Shown here: one piece after another, positions 38,306 through 51,476 of the stretch
How the letters are laid out: each line of letters starts with the position of its first letter
Position numbering within the stretch: the stretch's first letter is position 1
Assembly: GCA_014338405.1 (NCBI GenBank)
Contig: JTDE01000118.1
Coordinates: 100,961-164,960 of the forward strand
Reading direction: 5' to 3'
Source of the DNA: Paragonimus skrjabini miyazakii
Taxonomy: Eukaryota; Platyhelminthes; Trematoda; Plagiorchiida; Troglotrematidae
DNA length: 64,000 nt
Made by a program: the position numbers and the translations under genes
Notes under the pieces: model-generated
Told to the model about the DNA's origin: nothing
The model's database searches: none
What the model saw: only the letters and a program-made list of their open reading frames with translations

Positions 38306-41300
38306 CTAGCAAGAAAATTAATTCACACCTATTAGGGTGAGTTTTCCGCCAATTGCGTGCAGAGGTCGTTTTCATCACATCATGTTATGCCGCAGTGTCA
38401 TTGCACATATGTTCTCTTTCATACCGATTTTATCGTCACTAACTGTTACAATTATGGATGTCCAATTGTCGGATAATGTTCGAAATGGCCTTACACAGTA
38501 CCACATGTGTTTATAACGATCTAGTTGCAAAATCGACGGTAGCTCGTACACTGGAATAGCATGTGAATCCACCTTGGTTCGCAAGGTACACTTCGTGATC
38601 AGGTCTGGGCTTTCACTGTTCTGGATGAAAGGGCTTCATGGGTGACAGGACAACATTGATTAAATGATTCGGAAATATAAACAGGTCACTGTCGTTTACT
38701 CCCCGTTAGCATATTTTATGAACAAGGCACAATTGGAAACGAATGACGATTCACAAAATGCATACAAATAAAGCTCTGGAGAGTGTTACATTGAGATACT
38801 GGCTCCATACACTAATGATCTACGATTGGATGTCTGTAACATACAAGTAGTTATATAGACTGCGGAAACAATGTGTTCTACATAGAAAATAAATTGCTCG
38901 AACAGCCATCGTTTTCAACTAAACGATTATAATCTAGCAGACACGTTACCGGCAGCTAATAATATGACTAGTCTCACAGTAAGAAGACCGTAAACATAAG
39001 AGTTTGGGCTCGAATAGGACTTCCGGAATATGCCCAATGTAGTTATACTAGAGATTGATGGTAAACAGCTGGCAGTCATGTCATAGCCGTATATTTACGT
39101 AGAGAAGTTATAATAATGAGAGACAGATTCTTGGTCGCTTATTACTTGGTAAACATAATAGGACTTGGAACATATCTTAGTCACCAGAGTTATAACGAAC
39201 CGGTGGTGTCGACTGGCTGGTATGAGTGGGCACAAACTGGGATACATTTTTTAGAACTAAAATTGTTAATAGATAACAGTTTCACAATGGTTATCGATAA
39301 GCTCATGTGAACTGTGCCTATTCAGGCCAGCGTGGTGTTCTGAAGTTAACCGACACACATCCTAATCAGCTGAATGCAAGACGACTAGCAGACGAATGAG
39401 TAAGTAGTTTGGCTGATAAGACGAGACTAGTCGATCCAAACCCAGTCCAGATTACCCTTATGTCATGAAGCCAACCAAGGAAAAATCTGATCAATATAAA
39501 ATATCGGTTTGAGAGCTCACACAATGGAGATCTCAGTGATATCCCCAAAGATTTGAAGATCCTGACTGGGACTACCACATATATTTCACTAAGTGTTGTT
39601 AGACTGGTTCTTAGGTGCAATTTTACTGCATATCATATGTGGTGAAAATATATGATCCATAAACTTGACAATCAGGTTATAGAGGATGCCTCCATAAACT
39701 TCAAATCAGCTGAACCTCTTATCAAATGTGGACTCCTGGCCCCTGCAAAACACCAGAACGATCTCGTCACTAAATTGTGCAAGTCCAACTTTCGTGTAAA
39801 TATCGCGTTACCCACGGATGATGTGTGCCCGTACGGATTTTGCAAACGAATTGAAAGTCAGATGGTATCACCCTGATATATTGAATGCAGAAGCCAACAG
39901 AATACCAATTCATCCTCCCTGAGCAGTAGACGATTGTAAAATGTGTTGGATGGTAACACTACCGCAGCTTGTGCAACTCCTCAAATTCATTAGATCCACT
40001 AGTTCTCTGTCAGTAGCTTGATGAACCAACGACCTACTGCTAACACACCTACACCATTTTCGATAAAATGTTTCCCCCCTTCAATTGCAACGTCTTGTTA
40101 TCTACCACTCACGTCAAAGCAAAATTTGGAAATCAGAATTTCTCAGCGAATGGTCAGTTATATATGGTGAACGCGGCTTCATTTTGAGGTTTACTTTAAT
40201 CAACCCCAGAAGTGTAGTTGTCGTGTAGCTGAATATATTTATGTATGTTAACTGATACTAGTTACTCTTCGATCGACTTTTGAAGTCAAAGTGTAAAGAT
40301 GTTAGAGTTTCAAAGAGAAACAACAGATATTTACATTACCCAAGTGTCTTCGATCAATGGTAAACGGACTGAAGAAAACAGCAGTTATAACACATACTTT
40401 TAAACCCCACGATTATGCAAGTACACTTTCCACTACAGACAATCACTTTATAAGCAAGAGCATAAGTTATTTCTAATAACAGCCACTGAAAGACAATCGA
40501 CTCCCTATCAGTCTAGGCAAAACCTGGCTGGTAAATTGTCCCACAACAATGACAGAAACTGAAAAAGAGTTTGAACTACTGTTTTGGATTTCATTCCACT
40601 AGGACTCTAGAATATATGCGTTATTAGTATTTTTCAATCTTTTACTCAGTTGTTTTCGAAGTTCACCCCTGACCAGCAGAATTTGCTTCAAATACATAGT
40701 CATCGCATATACCTACCGTAGACAACTTACACCTCAACGTGATGTGATACACGAAACAACTGTAACTCTCCTAAAAATACCGTATCACCCAGTGCTGAAC
40801 AATGCAGGCAGCAAAAGTAGGATCCAGTGGGTCACAGACATTGAAAGACACGCTGCTTAATTGAATCACAAGTAGCAGACGTACAAGCGTTCCTTTCGTA
40901 ATGGAACACATCTCCCGTTCGTGCCCTACATAACTTAGTAGTTGTTCTCATAAACCGTTTCTCAAAACGCTTAACTAACCATACCTATGGCGCAAGCACC
41001 CATGAAGTCAAAATACGGACCAACTACGTTTAACCTGAGATTTGAAATGATTGCCAGAGGCACAAACGTTCATCACCATGCGTTAGGTTGAAATATGTTT
41101 TGAAACTATTTGTGTGTGCTCCTGTCTTATCTAGCACAACAAGGATGACATTTCTTTAGTGGTTATTGCATCTTAAGTAGTTAGCGTTTGAACGTTGTAG
41201 TACAGACCATACTAAGTTTCGGTGACGGACACTTTGAACATTGATTGGCCACCAGAAAAGTGGTCAAAGATGTTTGAGAAAAACTACCACCCACTAAAAG

Positions 41301-43429
41301 TTGGTGTTTCGATAAAAATGTTTTCCAAACCGAAGAACTTGCAGCAAGGATTTTTCCACGTTTCATTTCATTTGCACTGGGCGGTTATTGATGATTCCGT
41401 TTAATAAGGCTGCTTAAGTTGCAACAGGGGTTTTATCCTTGACATTTATATAGAAAGAAAACCAGGAGTTCCGTTTCAATATATACATGTATCGCTCATT
41501 TTGAAAGATTTCCTTAAGCAGCATCACACTAACCTCGTATGATATATCTGTTGCAGGATAAATTAAAACGTGGTCCTTCAAACGCATTGCCAGCTAACTG
41601 CTGTTATGACGCTTTTGTTTCTTTAAAGATTACTTCAGCAGGATTCTTATGATGGCCAGCTTTAGTTGGGTCAGGTTATTTTCGGTTTAAATCAAACAGC
41701 GTTCGTACTGTAATGTATCTGGTTGTCACACGCCGACTTTTGTGACACACGACAGCGTGTTGTCGAACAATGTGATGACCTTTTCGTATGTCGTTTGTCG
41801 GAAAGTTTAGATGTTAAATGGTTTGTATGATCACGATGTGCTTTTTGTACTATTCATTATTTCACCAACAAAGGTCTATCCATTGGCTCATTGCACTTTT
41901 GAGGAAAGTACAACAAATTATCAGGATGTGACCTTTAGGAAACAATTGGACTTGTCTTTTCTTGTGCAATATACACCACAGTTTACTTTGGTGAACGATG
42001 AACTGGGCATTTATTGAAAACCATAGTGAATTACTGCATCGTAGTCCTTTTGTTTCACTACGTAACACGCATGAAAAAATGATTTGTAGAATAAACAATG
42101 ACAACCATTCACATTATAGTGTGCACTCACTAAATCGGAAGCATCGGTAAAACCACTTATCACTTTCTAGTTGATATGGTATTATATGTGTATATGTAAA
42201 TACATACATATGTACGGCCAAAGTGCCCTCGGAGATTTCACACCTTATCCAGGAAGCTCAGATGTGAGAGTTAAGTTATTGATATTCGAAGTTGCCATCA
42301 ACGGCTCATCAAATTAATGTAGTTATTCGAACCAACAGGCTTGAACCTACTCGGTTAACCTTAACGGACTACTCCATCGCCGCCTCGTCGTATGATTAGT
42401 TCGCATGTTTGAACTTAATCGTGAAAGTCTGAACCAAACATCTATCATGACGATGACACAGAGTAATTGTCGGCTCGACTGTTAAGATGGCTAGCGAACA
42501 TGTAGACTGGGAAATTTTACAAATACTGGCGATAACCTACAAGTCACTACAAGGCAACGTTAGTCATACTCGGTCTTATGCACGCTGATCTGCATTTCCT
42601 GCGCTTCTAAAGACAATGTTGTCTCTAAGAATACGGTTACGAGACAAATTTAGATGTTGCGAAACGTTGTGGTTGCCCAAATACATATATCTAATTCCAT
42701 AGGAGGTTTGCACCGAATTTTTACTATACGTTGCCTGCTCGTGTTGCTTTTTATTGTGTATATCGTTTCCTCTGTATCTGTCCAACAGTCTACTTAGGAC
42801 GTTTAGCTTGTGAATTATCTGGAAACGATCGGATGAATCATTCATTGTGGATGACCTGAGTTCTAACCACCGTCCGATAATTGTCTATAACAAAATATCT
42901 TGCAATGACAAATCATTCTACCTACCCTGTTGAATTCCTGTCTGGCGCGCCTGTGATGTACAAACCCAACAGGTCATTTGCCTTCCCTGTCAACCACCAG
43001 GTGGTCAAGAATGTTTGTGAAAATGTTGAATCTTCCGTGTCTCAGTATCTAAACTCCGGCTGAACGAATCGTCTGAGAATAACCCATATCTCGGTGTTCA
43101 GTCCTATTCCGTTCACCTGACTAGATGAGAGTTGTATTATTTTACCCTACAGATCAGTTTGATCATGTATTAATAGCACGTCCATAGATAAATCTGTCGT
43201 AATTCTCACTTATCTAACCCCTAAATATAAATTATATCTGGCTCATGAAAAACAAAGTTTCAGCGAACAGACTGTTTTCGATAAATTCTTTTTGGCTGCT
43301 ACAATTTGTACAACATTGAGTGAACAGTTAGAATGTTATTGATCAAAGATTAATAAAGGAGCAATATATTTGAATGAAAGATTAACACTACTTCGCTGTG
43401 GTTAGGAACACAAACGAAATTGGTTCTAG

Positions 43430-44060
43430 TTAGCCAGTGTTAATCTGGCTGGGACAGTGGGACGGGGACAAATTGTTTCACGGGCGACCGTTTTCGGCCA
43501 AGGAAGTCTCAGAGTTTGAATGAATCGTTTAGGCACACACATATCCGGGTGACATAGTCGGATTGCGACCGCCACGGTTATCGATAAGATGCGGTATTTG
43601 ACCTTTCGCGACAAGGTGGCCGGGACCCGATAGACTAAACGACATGCTGTCTTTGTGTCTGTGTGTTGATTTCACTTGATCAAATGAGCCAGAATGGATG
43701 AACTGATGCGTTTTGTTGTCCCATACTGAAGGCAAGCAGGGCAGTGTTTACGGATTCTTTTAGATAAACGCCTGGTAGTGCGACCTATGTATGCTGAACC
43801 ACAGAAACAGTCAAATAAATAGATCAAAACGAGGCAACATCATTATGCACGTTATCCTTCACATTCAGTGGAACCGCCCCTTTTGAGTAAAATGTGACAA
43901 CAGAGCTTACGGCATAATTAGCTCCATTGGCGATTTGACGTGATATCAACTGTGCTGTCGAGTCACCCTTGAACGGCAACGACACGTAGACGTTCTCCTT
44001 ATCGACAATGTCCTCTAAGGGTCGTGATCTAACTCGTTGACCAACCAGCCGAAACAAATT
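43430..44060 (-). pseudogene. Penelope-like element, C-terminal GIY-YIG remnant
   Basis: Read on the minus strand, three frames join in order. Residues after the RT domain come first (44000-43830, with NVYVSLPFKGDSTAQL). After a frame change at about 43825 comes the endonuclease core YLFDCFCGSAYIG, then RTTRRLSKRIRKHC (43821-43741). This continues through PACLQYGTTKRI and ILAHLI to a TGA. A third frame (43614-43495) gives AVAIRLCHP, MCVPKRFIQT and the terminal LRLPWP. This order is that of Penelope-like elements, whose RT is followed by a GIY-YIG nuclease. The RT palm itself is missing. Two frameshifts and a stop show it is inactive. Confidence 0.8.
43430..44060 (-). mobile_element. 5'-truncated Penelope-like element
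   Basis: The element is preserved only for its last 600 or so bases of coding sequence. The left limit is set by the end of the LPWP-containing frame and its short tail. The right limit is set by the loss of recognisable similarity upstream of the VYVSLPF block. No terminal repeats are visible. Truncation at the 5' side fits target-primed insertion that stopped early. Confidence 0.7.
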
Positions 44061-45039
44061 ATGCCAAGAGTTACTCGTTATATCTTTGACAGGTAGGCCC
44101 GTGACCAACAAAATGTAGGTTGTATGAGCTGGCAGTATATAGTTAAACAACAAATGAACAAATAATTGTATAACCCGGTTCTGATCACAACCTCAGCATA
44201 TTCCAAGACGTTGTTTTTCACGCATTATGTCAGTCTAACTATGTATATTTGATGACGTCTCTCCTCACCAGCAGAGTGGCTCAAAGGTAGATCGGCTGTA
44301 TGTATACTTCGGTCAGCAATGTTCGCGATAGCATAACTCACAATTGTCGCATAAATTATGAACTGGAACTTTGAATCGTCTATCGTGGAATACGTCAAGA
44401 AAACGGGTGAGACAATTGAACGACGAACTTCACGAGAATGTGGTATAATCTGATGTAAACCATGTTCACTTTCTGCAAAGTAATTTTCATTCAAAACGCT
44501 GTCCTATCTTGTTTGTAAATATACAGTTGATTTAATAACTTAAAGCGTTCCTTGTCCAAGCTCTGTTTGAGTATATTGTAAGTAATTGAGTGTTTCACCG
44601 TGCTATTGAAGAGAAGAAGCAAACTATTAACAGGTCCCCTTAATGTAGGTTTCCTATCGTTGTTCAGTAACTGCATCAGATAAGAATAGTGTCCAGGAAT
44701 TATGAGTCACTGTTGTCGGCTAAAATCGATTGTGTTGCTAAATGTCTGTGTACCACTTGTGAAACTCACATTTAGTCTCAAGTTTGCCTTGAAACGGAAT
44801 TTCTGACCGACCCCGTTCAGATGGCTGCATCAAACTAGACTACTTGCGACGGTAATTCCAAACGGAACACCACTCATAAGGCAGTGCGACCGATCGGTCA
44901 GATGTAATAACTTGGTCTAGCTTAACGGGTTAGTAATTAGTGGAACGATGAGTTACAAAGGTGTCTCATGAAAATGTATCTGGGAATTGGAACGCTAGCT
45001 GTGCCAACGATATATGTCATTGACAAGCTTTACCAGAGG

Positions 45040-45100
45040 CTAAACTTTAATCTCATGCATCTTTTAGAAGGAAGCTGACTGGAAAATCTATCTGAATGCT
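45040..45100 (+). repeat. dispersed repeat, copy 1
   Basis: Contains GAAGGAAGCTGACTGGAAAA followed by TCTATCTGAATGC. It aligns by eye with 61655-61715 (GAAGGAAGCTGACTAGAAAG, then TCCATTTCGATGC) over about 35 nt, with weaker similarity on both sides. The family is unknown; it could be a fragment of a longer interspersed element. Confidence 0.45.
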
Positions 45101-47939
45101 AGATCTATAATTAACCGTAAATCATCTTTAATATGTATCCACCAAAATTCCCTTTACTGAGCAGCACGTTAAGAGTTATTTATTCACATAAGACCCAGCT
45201 GTAAAAAATCTGGACATCAGAGGACTCAAAGAACTGACGAAAGCAGCACGTCAGTTGCTGTGATAAATGAACTCAGAAACTGTGGAATTCCATACCTGAA
45301 CCTAAGTACCCACAATTAATACGTCTTTTTATCTCTGTTTTACGTTTATTTTCTTTCGGCTATTTCGGAGGAGGTGAAAATTCAATTTATGAGTGTCGTT
45401 ATTCCGTATGTGAGAAGTGGGATACAGCCTGCCTCAGAATCCGTTTCAATTAAGTGACGTTTAAACCGAATGAACAGTTTGCCCCAATGAAAGGTCAGTG
45501 AGACGGAGATATTTGGTAAAACGTTATTTCTGTTGAATGCAACAAAGTGGATCAGTCGAAGCCAACAGGACAGTTTCGACGCAATATTTTGTTATTACAA
45601 CAGTGCAATCGCTGAAGTTAAGCGATTAGAAATAATGTCTGGAATAAGACACGCCGGTTTGACTTTATTCGGTGAGGCAGCAGTAGCATTTGGTGAGAAC
45701 CCATATGAAAATCTATAACCGTAGTATAGAGTGAACGTTTGACGGCCATGTTAGAAGCAGAACTACAAACGTGGACTATGAGTTTAAAACAAGGCTATCT
45801 ATTTACTTTTTAATTGAGAATGCACCCTTCCACAAATAGAAGTCTTTCAGACTGACGGGTAGTAAAAACCAATACGCCGGAGTGTTCTGGCAGAGATGAT
45901 CAATTCCTTAATAGAAAACCGTCCATTATTGAGACTGTAGAAGTAACAGCGTCCTGATTGGTTTTGGAGGGGAACTGTCTTGATATTTCAGCTGTTCACA
46001 GCAAGTATTGTTCGGCACATGAAAACTATTCATAACAGAAAAGAGATCGATGACTTTGGAATACCTCCTATACATTCTTTAAAACCGAGAAACCATGACA
46101 TTTGTCGTCATGGACGTTGAGTACTTCGCCAGTATCTGAATAAACAAAAGAATTGTTCCCAAAACGATGAAACATTCATGGCTATCGCAAGAAGTTTCTG
46201 GCAGTACAAACATTGTTACAGGTGTGTGTTTGCTATGACCCCGATAAACTGAAATGCTAGCATTCGATCATTGCCAGTAAATAAGTAACAAAATGAAAGA
46301 GAATCAGGTGTGTGTGTGGTCACCTATGTACCAAAGTGAGCGGTTTTGTTGTAAGTGTTCCCAGTAGATAACAAAAATATAAAAATAATCACGGAACTTC
46401 TCTATGTTGTGATAAACCTCTGTTTAACGATGTACAGTGATAAAACTGCTTCGTAATTGTAGGAAACTAGAGTTGGACGACCAAACAGGTCTGTTCCTTG
46501 CTGCATATAATTTCTACACTGCAGTATCCAGTCGAGACCTCCCACAAAATTTCCGTTTTTCTAAATCGTGCCTGCAGTTTTTATAAAGTTTTCCTCGTTA
46601 CTGTAACTCGTGTGCCACAAATGCACATTGCAGGGAAACGTATAGTTGGTCGCGTAGCAGTAGCGTCTAGTAACCTCTATGTGGCGACGAATATTGCTTA
46701 GCTGTTGTGGAAAATGTAACTAAATGAACGTTTGCAACAAACTGACAAACAACACTTGTTTTCTGTTTAAGAGCATTTAGTCAATTATCATACAATAAGT
46801 GCGAGATGAGTCACAACAAGTTGTAACTAGAGATTGCAAGTCATGTGGGTACTAACAGTTGTGCGGACTGCTCCAAACTGTGGGCCACTGGAGTTGGAGT
46901 AGCCGCGTAAACTTCGTCCGAGCATAAAAGTCAGGGTTTCTTGATCAAATACGAATGGTCTCTGCAACAGTCAGTAATCTCATATAACCATTCATGACGA
47001 TCTGACAAGTACGCCCCTTATCATCTGAATGACAGGCGTCAATAAAATGGGCAACAGTCGCTGTTGAAACCTTGCAAATGGCACCATTGTTCACCTAGGC
47101 ATGATGAGTTTCTCACACCATACCAGACACTCGCTTCATATTATCACTACTGCATAATGCCTGACACGCGCAAACAAAAATGTAAACATACGGGAGTATG
47201 TTTGTGTACTGTGATATAACAAGTAGGGTCGAATGTTAGCTCACACCAGAGTGAATCGGAAAGTACGATTGTTTGACGGACTGCTTGAGGCTTCTTATGA
47301 CAAGTTCTAACCGATTTGTACAGGCATATGTAAACTGCAGAGTCTGAAGGCGATATGCTCTGGTAATACAAACGTTGGCAGTTGAATGGCTACAAAGCTG
47401 ACCAGATGCACGGAGAAGGTGATTCAAAATGTAGTGTTTCGTTTGTCTTGATTAGCTGAATCTAGCGCTAAAGAGAACAATCGTGTGAGGAGTGAGAATT
47501 CACTAACAATTACAAAACCAATTAAGAGGATGCTCGTCAGCTCCTTTGACAAGTAGTCCTCTCAACATTACCGGATCGACAACAAGTGAGGGGATAAACT
47601 GGAGGTAACAAAGCAAATCTAAGTGAGTTTCTATTCAGATAAGGCCCTACTTCAGGACAGATGTTATGAGATATGACAAAGGATGCCACGACTGCATACT
47701 AAATTTAGCGGCTGATAAACTTGCTTGTAACCTCACTGTTGCATGATCAACAGATGAAAATGCTTTAATTTTGCTTCCACAGTTCCCTTTTTAAAGCATA
47801 CTTGAAGGAAGGAACTTCTGAGCATATCTGCTGTGGGTTAACATGTTATGCATTCAGTCTTGTTTTTCAGAAACTAACTGAGATATCTCTTCTGTACTCT
47901 GCTTGCTGAGAAACAGACTAAACTTTTCCAAAATTTCAG

Positions 47940-48103
47940 GGTGCCCGGTACGTACTGGTCAGCCAATGCTAGTCCAGTGGGTGCGCACTAAATTAATAAC
48001 GGATTCCACACCAAATCAAATTTTAATCTGCCAGATGACAAAACAGTTGACTCAAAGCCAAACATTGTTATCTAACCTACTTTTAAGTGCAAGCTGCTAT
48101 TGA
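47940..48103 (+). CDS. candidate terminal exon, unknown protein
   Basis: An acceptor-like pyrimidine tract (CTAAACTTTTCCAAAATTTCAG) ends at 47939. The frame then runs 54 codons (CPVRTGQPMLVQWVRTK, later QILICQMTKQLTQSQ) to TGA. A possible AATAAA poly(A) signal occurs about 200 nt downstream (near 48316). No domain is recognised and no upstream exon is identified. Confidence 0.25.
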
Positions 48104-49468
48104 GCTCACGATGTACTGTTATTTCATCTGCAGTTAAGATCTCTAGGACGTGTGTATTCTTGCATGCCACCGCAAATAACTTCGTTCTGTGTTCTTTCCC
48201 GGGTGCGTACTGTTACAAGAAACCCATAATCGAACTGTCAATACGAACGTGAAGAATACTGTGTAATATGCAAGCATGTTAGAAACCTTCTATCAGCGTA
48301 TGCGTGTGTGATGAAAAATAAACGTCAACCGCATACCAACGACTTGTGTTTAATCATTTCACTTTGAGCACAATTCAGTTGAGTAACTTTGTTCTCTGCG
48401 CTTTCAAGGACTTCGTATTTTGCCCGTACTTCGTTTTATTCAGGCAATTTTCCGAACCGGATAGAGAACTGAAAGTGATAGAACGATGATCACTTCAATG
48501 AGTGGACATAATCAACTGTTTGTTAAACACTCGACACACTGAAATTAACAACAGAAACATCACATGATTGTACTTAGTCTGGGTCAACATTTATTAAGCC
48601 ATTGTAACCTCGTGCAGATGCGGTCAGTCAAGGGTTGGTGCCGTGTACTTTCATGTCTGGCCGGCGTCGGCTAACTGATGTTAACTACCTCTGCGCACGT
48701 TTTGTGGTGCCGCGTAAACTCAATCTCTTAAAATGTCACAGACCTCATACAAACAAAAAACACTACATTTGACGATGTGCTACTTTTGATAGCGCCCGTT
48801 ACCGAAGCCCTTGCTAATTGATATATGTGTTTCAATTTTTTAGTGGTTAAACCAAACAAAAGTTTGATCATAATAATGCGGTGAAACAGTAATATGACTA
48901 TTTTTAAACACGGAAACGACTGGAAAGTGTCTACTTCCAGAATGGTCAATTAGTTCATTACCATTGTGTTGCATTCATACTAACCTTAATTACTGGCCAT
49001 CAATTATATAGCATTAAAACAAAAGTAAAATTGACCTTTAATAGCTAAAGTATCAGACATGCGAAACACAAGTGTGGTGTTTAACGAAAATACAGCAGTT
49101 AATGACTTAAGTGGTAGATTTCCTGTGGGAATATGTGAATACAACCATAAGAATGTTTATTAAATATTCCAGCAAACTGGTCAACATGCTACAATCAGTA
49201 AGGGAAATCTCTAGAGGAACAAAAGCCTTATGTGCATTCTGCTACATCCATGTGGGTCACAGGGAGTGAGAGGCGGACTAACCTATCAGTTGGCGCGCAG
49301 CATGTACAAACTGATAGGCTTTAGCTTGATGATTATGTGGTCTTTGTCCCACTAAATTTCCTTGCCACTGAACCAGACTTGTACGAGCTATGGCTCGTGC
49401 AAACAACCCGTGATCTTCAGTTGAATATACCTTCAGCAATATCTTGCTTATTCGAAGTCATTTACCAG

Positions 49469-50296
49469 CTAAACCGCAACCGAAATAAACTCACGCTTGG
49501 CTAAAGGCACACGACGAGGTTGAACAATTGCCAATGGTACATCATTGGGTTGCAAATGTGTCCGGTGCATACCATCCGGAATTTTTCCTACTCCATCAAG
49601 AAAGAGTATGAAATGAATCAATTTCAAATCCGTAACGTTAATGTTTGCTGTAATCATCTTGTTAATGGAAGGACCAATTCTAAGGGCGACCATAGCGTTC
49701 CTTCCCAAAAGTGGTTTGGTATTCGTAGGGGAAATGTAAACCGCTACTTCGCTTTTGGACGTATTGTTGAGAAAAGCGGACAACGTAACAAATCCTTTAA
49801 TCGGTACAGGGTTACGGGAATAACTTCCGAACGTATACGGAGAAGGTGATATTGGTAGAGTCACCAGGTACTTTGTATAAAAATCCAGGGGTACAATTGA
49901 AGTTGGTGAGGCTGAATCAATTTCCATGCACGACGAAACTGTTCTACCACCAACTCCAAAAAACACAGTGCGTATATCAGCGATTGGAAGAGGGAGTCCA
50001 CAGGCTTTCGTTGAGGGTAACGGTTTTTCCTCATGGACTGGAAAAATATGTTCACTTCCCAAACATTTCTTCAGTTCGACATCTTCCAACGTTTCCGTGA
50101 CAGCAGCAACTGATGAGGAGCGACAAGCTCGCGCAAAGCGACCAGGTTTATTACATAATCTGCATGTAGCGTTGACTGCGTGGCATTTGTTGTAATTAGC
50201 CTTGTGTTTTGGACTTCCGGTCCCGTAGTATGCCGTATGTTTTGAATAATTCAAACAAGAACCAGTAGTTTTTTCACACGAGCAATCGCCGCAGAT
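49469..50296 (-). pseudogene. gypsy pol fragment: knuckles, protease, RT start
   Basis: Numbering from the 261-codon open frame (50254 down), a knuckle has C31, C34 and C44, but the expected His is Arg39. A first, more decayed knuckle precedes it (GTGSPKHK..C). The protease active site is DSAS at 113-116, where a Gly is normal after the Ser, and the conserved PLLGR flap-side motif is at 181-185. The last 45 residues (FLDGVGKIPDGMH, then VPLAKRE) match the N-terminus of gypsy RT before motif 1, and then the frame stops. The frame is open upstream of 50254 in the same register but differs from the Gag frame. Both key sites are altered, so this is dead. Confidence 0.85.
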
Positions 50297-50880
50297 TAGG
50301 ATATCGTACAGAACAATTTATTTTGATTATCGACCCGAACCTTGGCCCTTGCCAGATCGCAAGGCCTCTCCTGTGTAAGTTTCATTGAATTCTCGGCCAG
50401 TAATGTCTCTCGAATCCTTGAGTCACGGACGCCAGAAATCAACTGTTGTATCAGAAGAACTTCCTCAATTCCCTTTTGCGACACCGTGCCGTACTCACAT
50501 TGGCCGAATGAACAAAACAATCTAGAGATAAATCCGTACAAATCTTCTCCTGCCGCTTGACGTAACAACAAGAATTTGAACCGTGAAGTATAAGCATTCA
50601 TCCGTAATCCCCAATGTTCATCGAGATCAACTAGCGCATCCGAACACGTAACTTCCGATTGTAGGTTTAGCGCATCGAACAACCGTCTACCTTCGTCTCC
50701 CAATCTCAGTCTCCGTAACTTCAACTTGTGATCCTCAGTCATTGTGATCTCACAATTGAAAATTAGCAACATTTCCACGTAATCGATGAATGCAGATTTC
50801 CACGACGTTCATTTTCCAACCGGAGATTGCATGGTAGGATCGGCCCAATATAAATCCTTGGCTTGTAGTGAATTTGACAT
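50296..50880 (-). pseudogene. gypsy gag, one in-frame stop
   Basis: The 160-codon frame 50778-50296 has the alpha-helical Gag pattern of flatworm gypsy elements: LRLGDEGRRLFDAL, then ALVDLDEHWG, then SRFKFLLLRQAAGEDLYGFI, then EEVLLIQQLISGV. Upstream in the same register an ATG at 50880 opens MSNSLQAKDLYW, followed by a TGA near 50811 and then SAFIDYVEMLLIFN, which is the conserved start of this Gag. The annotated GTG/Met at 50778 is therefore internal. Gag normally builds the intracellular particle. Confidence 0.8.
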
Positions 50881-51007
50881 TATGCAGGTTTGGTCGAGCG
50901 ACGTCAATTGTTGCATTCAAGAACGACGGAAAATACCAGTAGAAAGTAAGCGTTATTAGAGCAACCGACTCACGATATGTTACGGAAAACTGTCTGTCCA
51001 TACAGCA

Positions 51008-51024
51008 CGGGCAGTCGCTGCCCG
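51008..51024. other. GC-rich 7-bp hairpin upstream of gag
   Basis: CGGGCAG (51008-51014), loop TCG, CTGCCCG (51018-51024). It stands out in AT-rich DNA and lies between the gypsy gag start and the truncated 5' edge of LINE copy B. It may be part of the gypsy leader or LTR; no function is claimed. Confidence 0.4.
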
Positions 51025-51159
51025 CATGTGTCATCGGTCGCTTGAAGATCAGAGCAATCTGATTGGCCAACCGCATGGCTCACTGGCATTCCATTGAACA
51101 CAACACGTAAGCTAAATCGCGACTGAAAAAGCACCTCTCACTAGCATTTCTGTATACCT

Positions 51160-51476
51160 AGCGATTGGTCATTCGACGACGTGGTCATGTGAAGGTGGGA
51201 ATCCGTGCGACCACGAAACATATACGGCGAGCTAACTATGCAGCGCTTCCAACGCTGTACCACCAGCGTAAGAAACGTGCTGAGTTTGCAGTTTTTCTGG
51301 CAACTGCAGAACTGCCTATAAGACGAACCGCGACATCCCAGATAATTCCGACGAATATTGGTCCGAGGTACAACCGGCTCATCCACACGCTGATGAGCGA
51401 CCATTTCGCACGAATCTGCCTCAGGACTGGTCTCTGGTCGACCCGATTACGGGAGAAGAAGTATCACGCACCTTGA
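51160..51476 (+). pseudogene. LINE linker before RT, copy B
   Basis: The frame 51165-51476 starts with RRRGHVKV and contains ANYAALPTLYHQRKKRAEF, matching the linker of copy A. Later blocks that follow in copy A are in shifted frames here (for example LIHTLMSDHFARICL), showing at least one frameshift. It joins in another frame to the RT frame at 51473. Confidence 0.7.

Larger units (their letters stand above)
33731..43429. other. unassigned AT-rich DNA
   Basis: No transposon or RNA gene recognised. Weak exon-like segments are a minus-strand piece at about 34650-34730 with a GTGAGT donor, and the terminal-exon candidate at 38056-38305. A short AT-rich alternating tract lies near 42180-42215. 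Plus-strand frames at 39652-39876 and 41811-42017 are protein-like in composition only. A tRNA-like patch on the minus strand around 42310-42380 (GGTTCAAGCC core) is too decayed to call. Confidence 0.3.
44061..49464. other. unassigned AT-rich DNA
   Basis: No recognisable gene or transposon except the dispersed repeat at about 45040-45100. The plus-strand frame 45533-45718 (with SFDAIFCYYNSAIAEVKRL) and the segment 47940-48103, which starts right after the acceptor CTTTTCCAAAATTTCAG, are protein-like but unrecognised. Confidence 0.3.
49465..51090 (-). mobile_element. Ty3/gypsy retrotransposon remnant
   Basis: This minus-strand fragment contains a Gag frame, zinc knuckles, an aspartic protease and only the first residues of RT, in the usual gag-pol order of Metaviridae-type elements. 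The paired knuckle layout resembles the CsRn1-type elements of flatworms. RT palm, RNase H, integrase and LTRs are not found in the window. Downstream of 49469 the frame closes with a stop. Upstream, about 200 nt before the likely gag start (50880) is non-coding and holds a GC-rich hairpin. LINE copy B begins next to it in the opposite orientation. Confidence 0.85.

Noticed and set aside
49520..50195. Plus-strand ORFs at 49520-49849, 49846-50100 and 49926-50195
   Set aside because: Antisense shadows of the gypsy pol frame.
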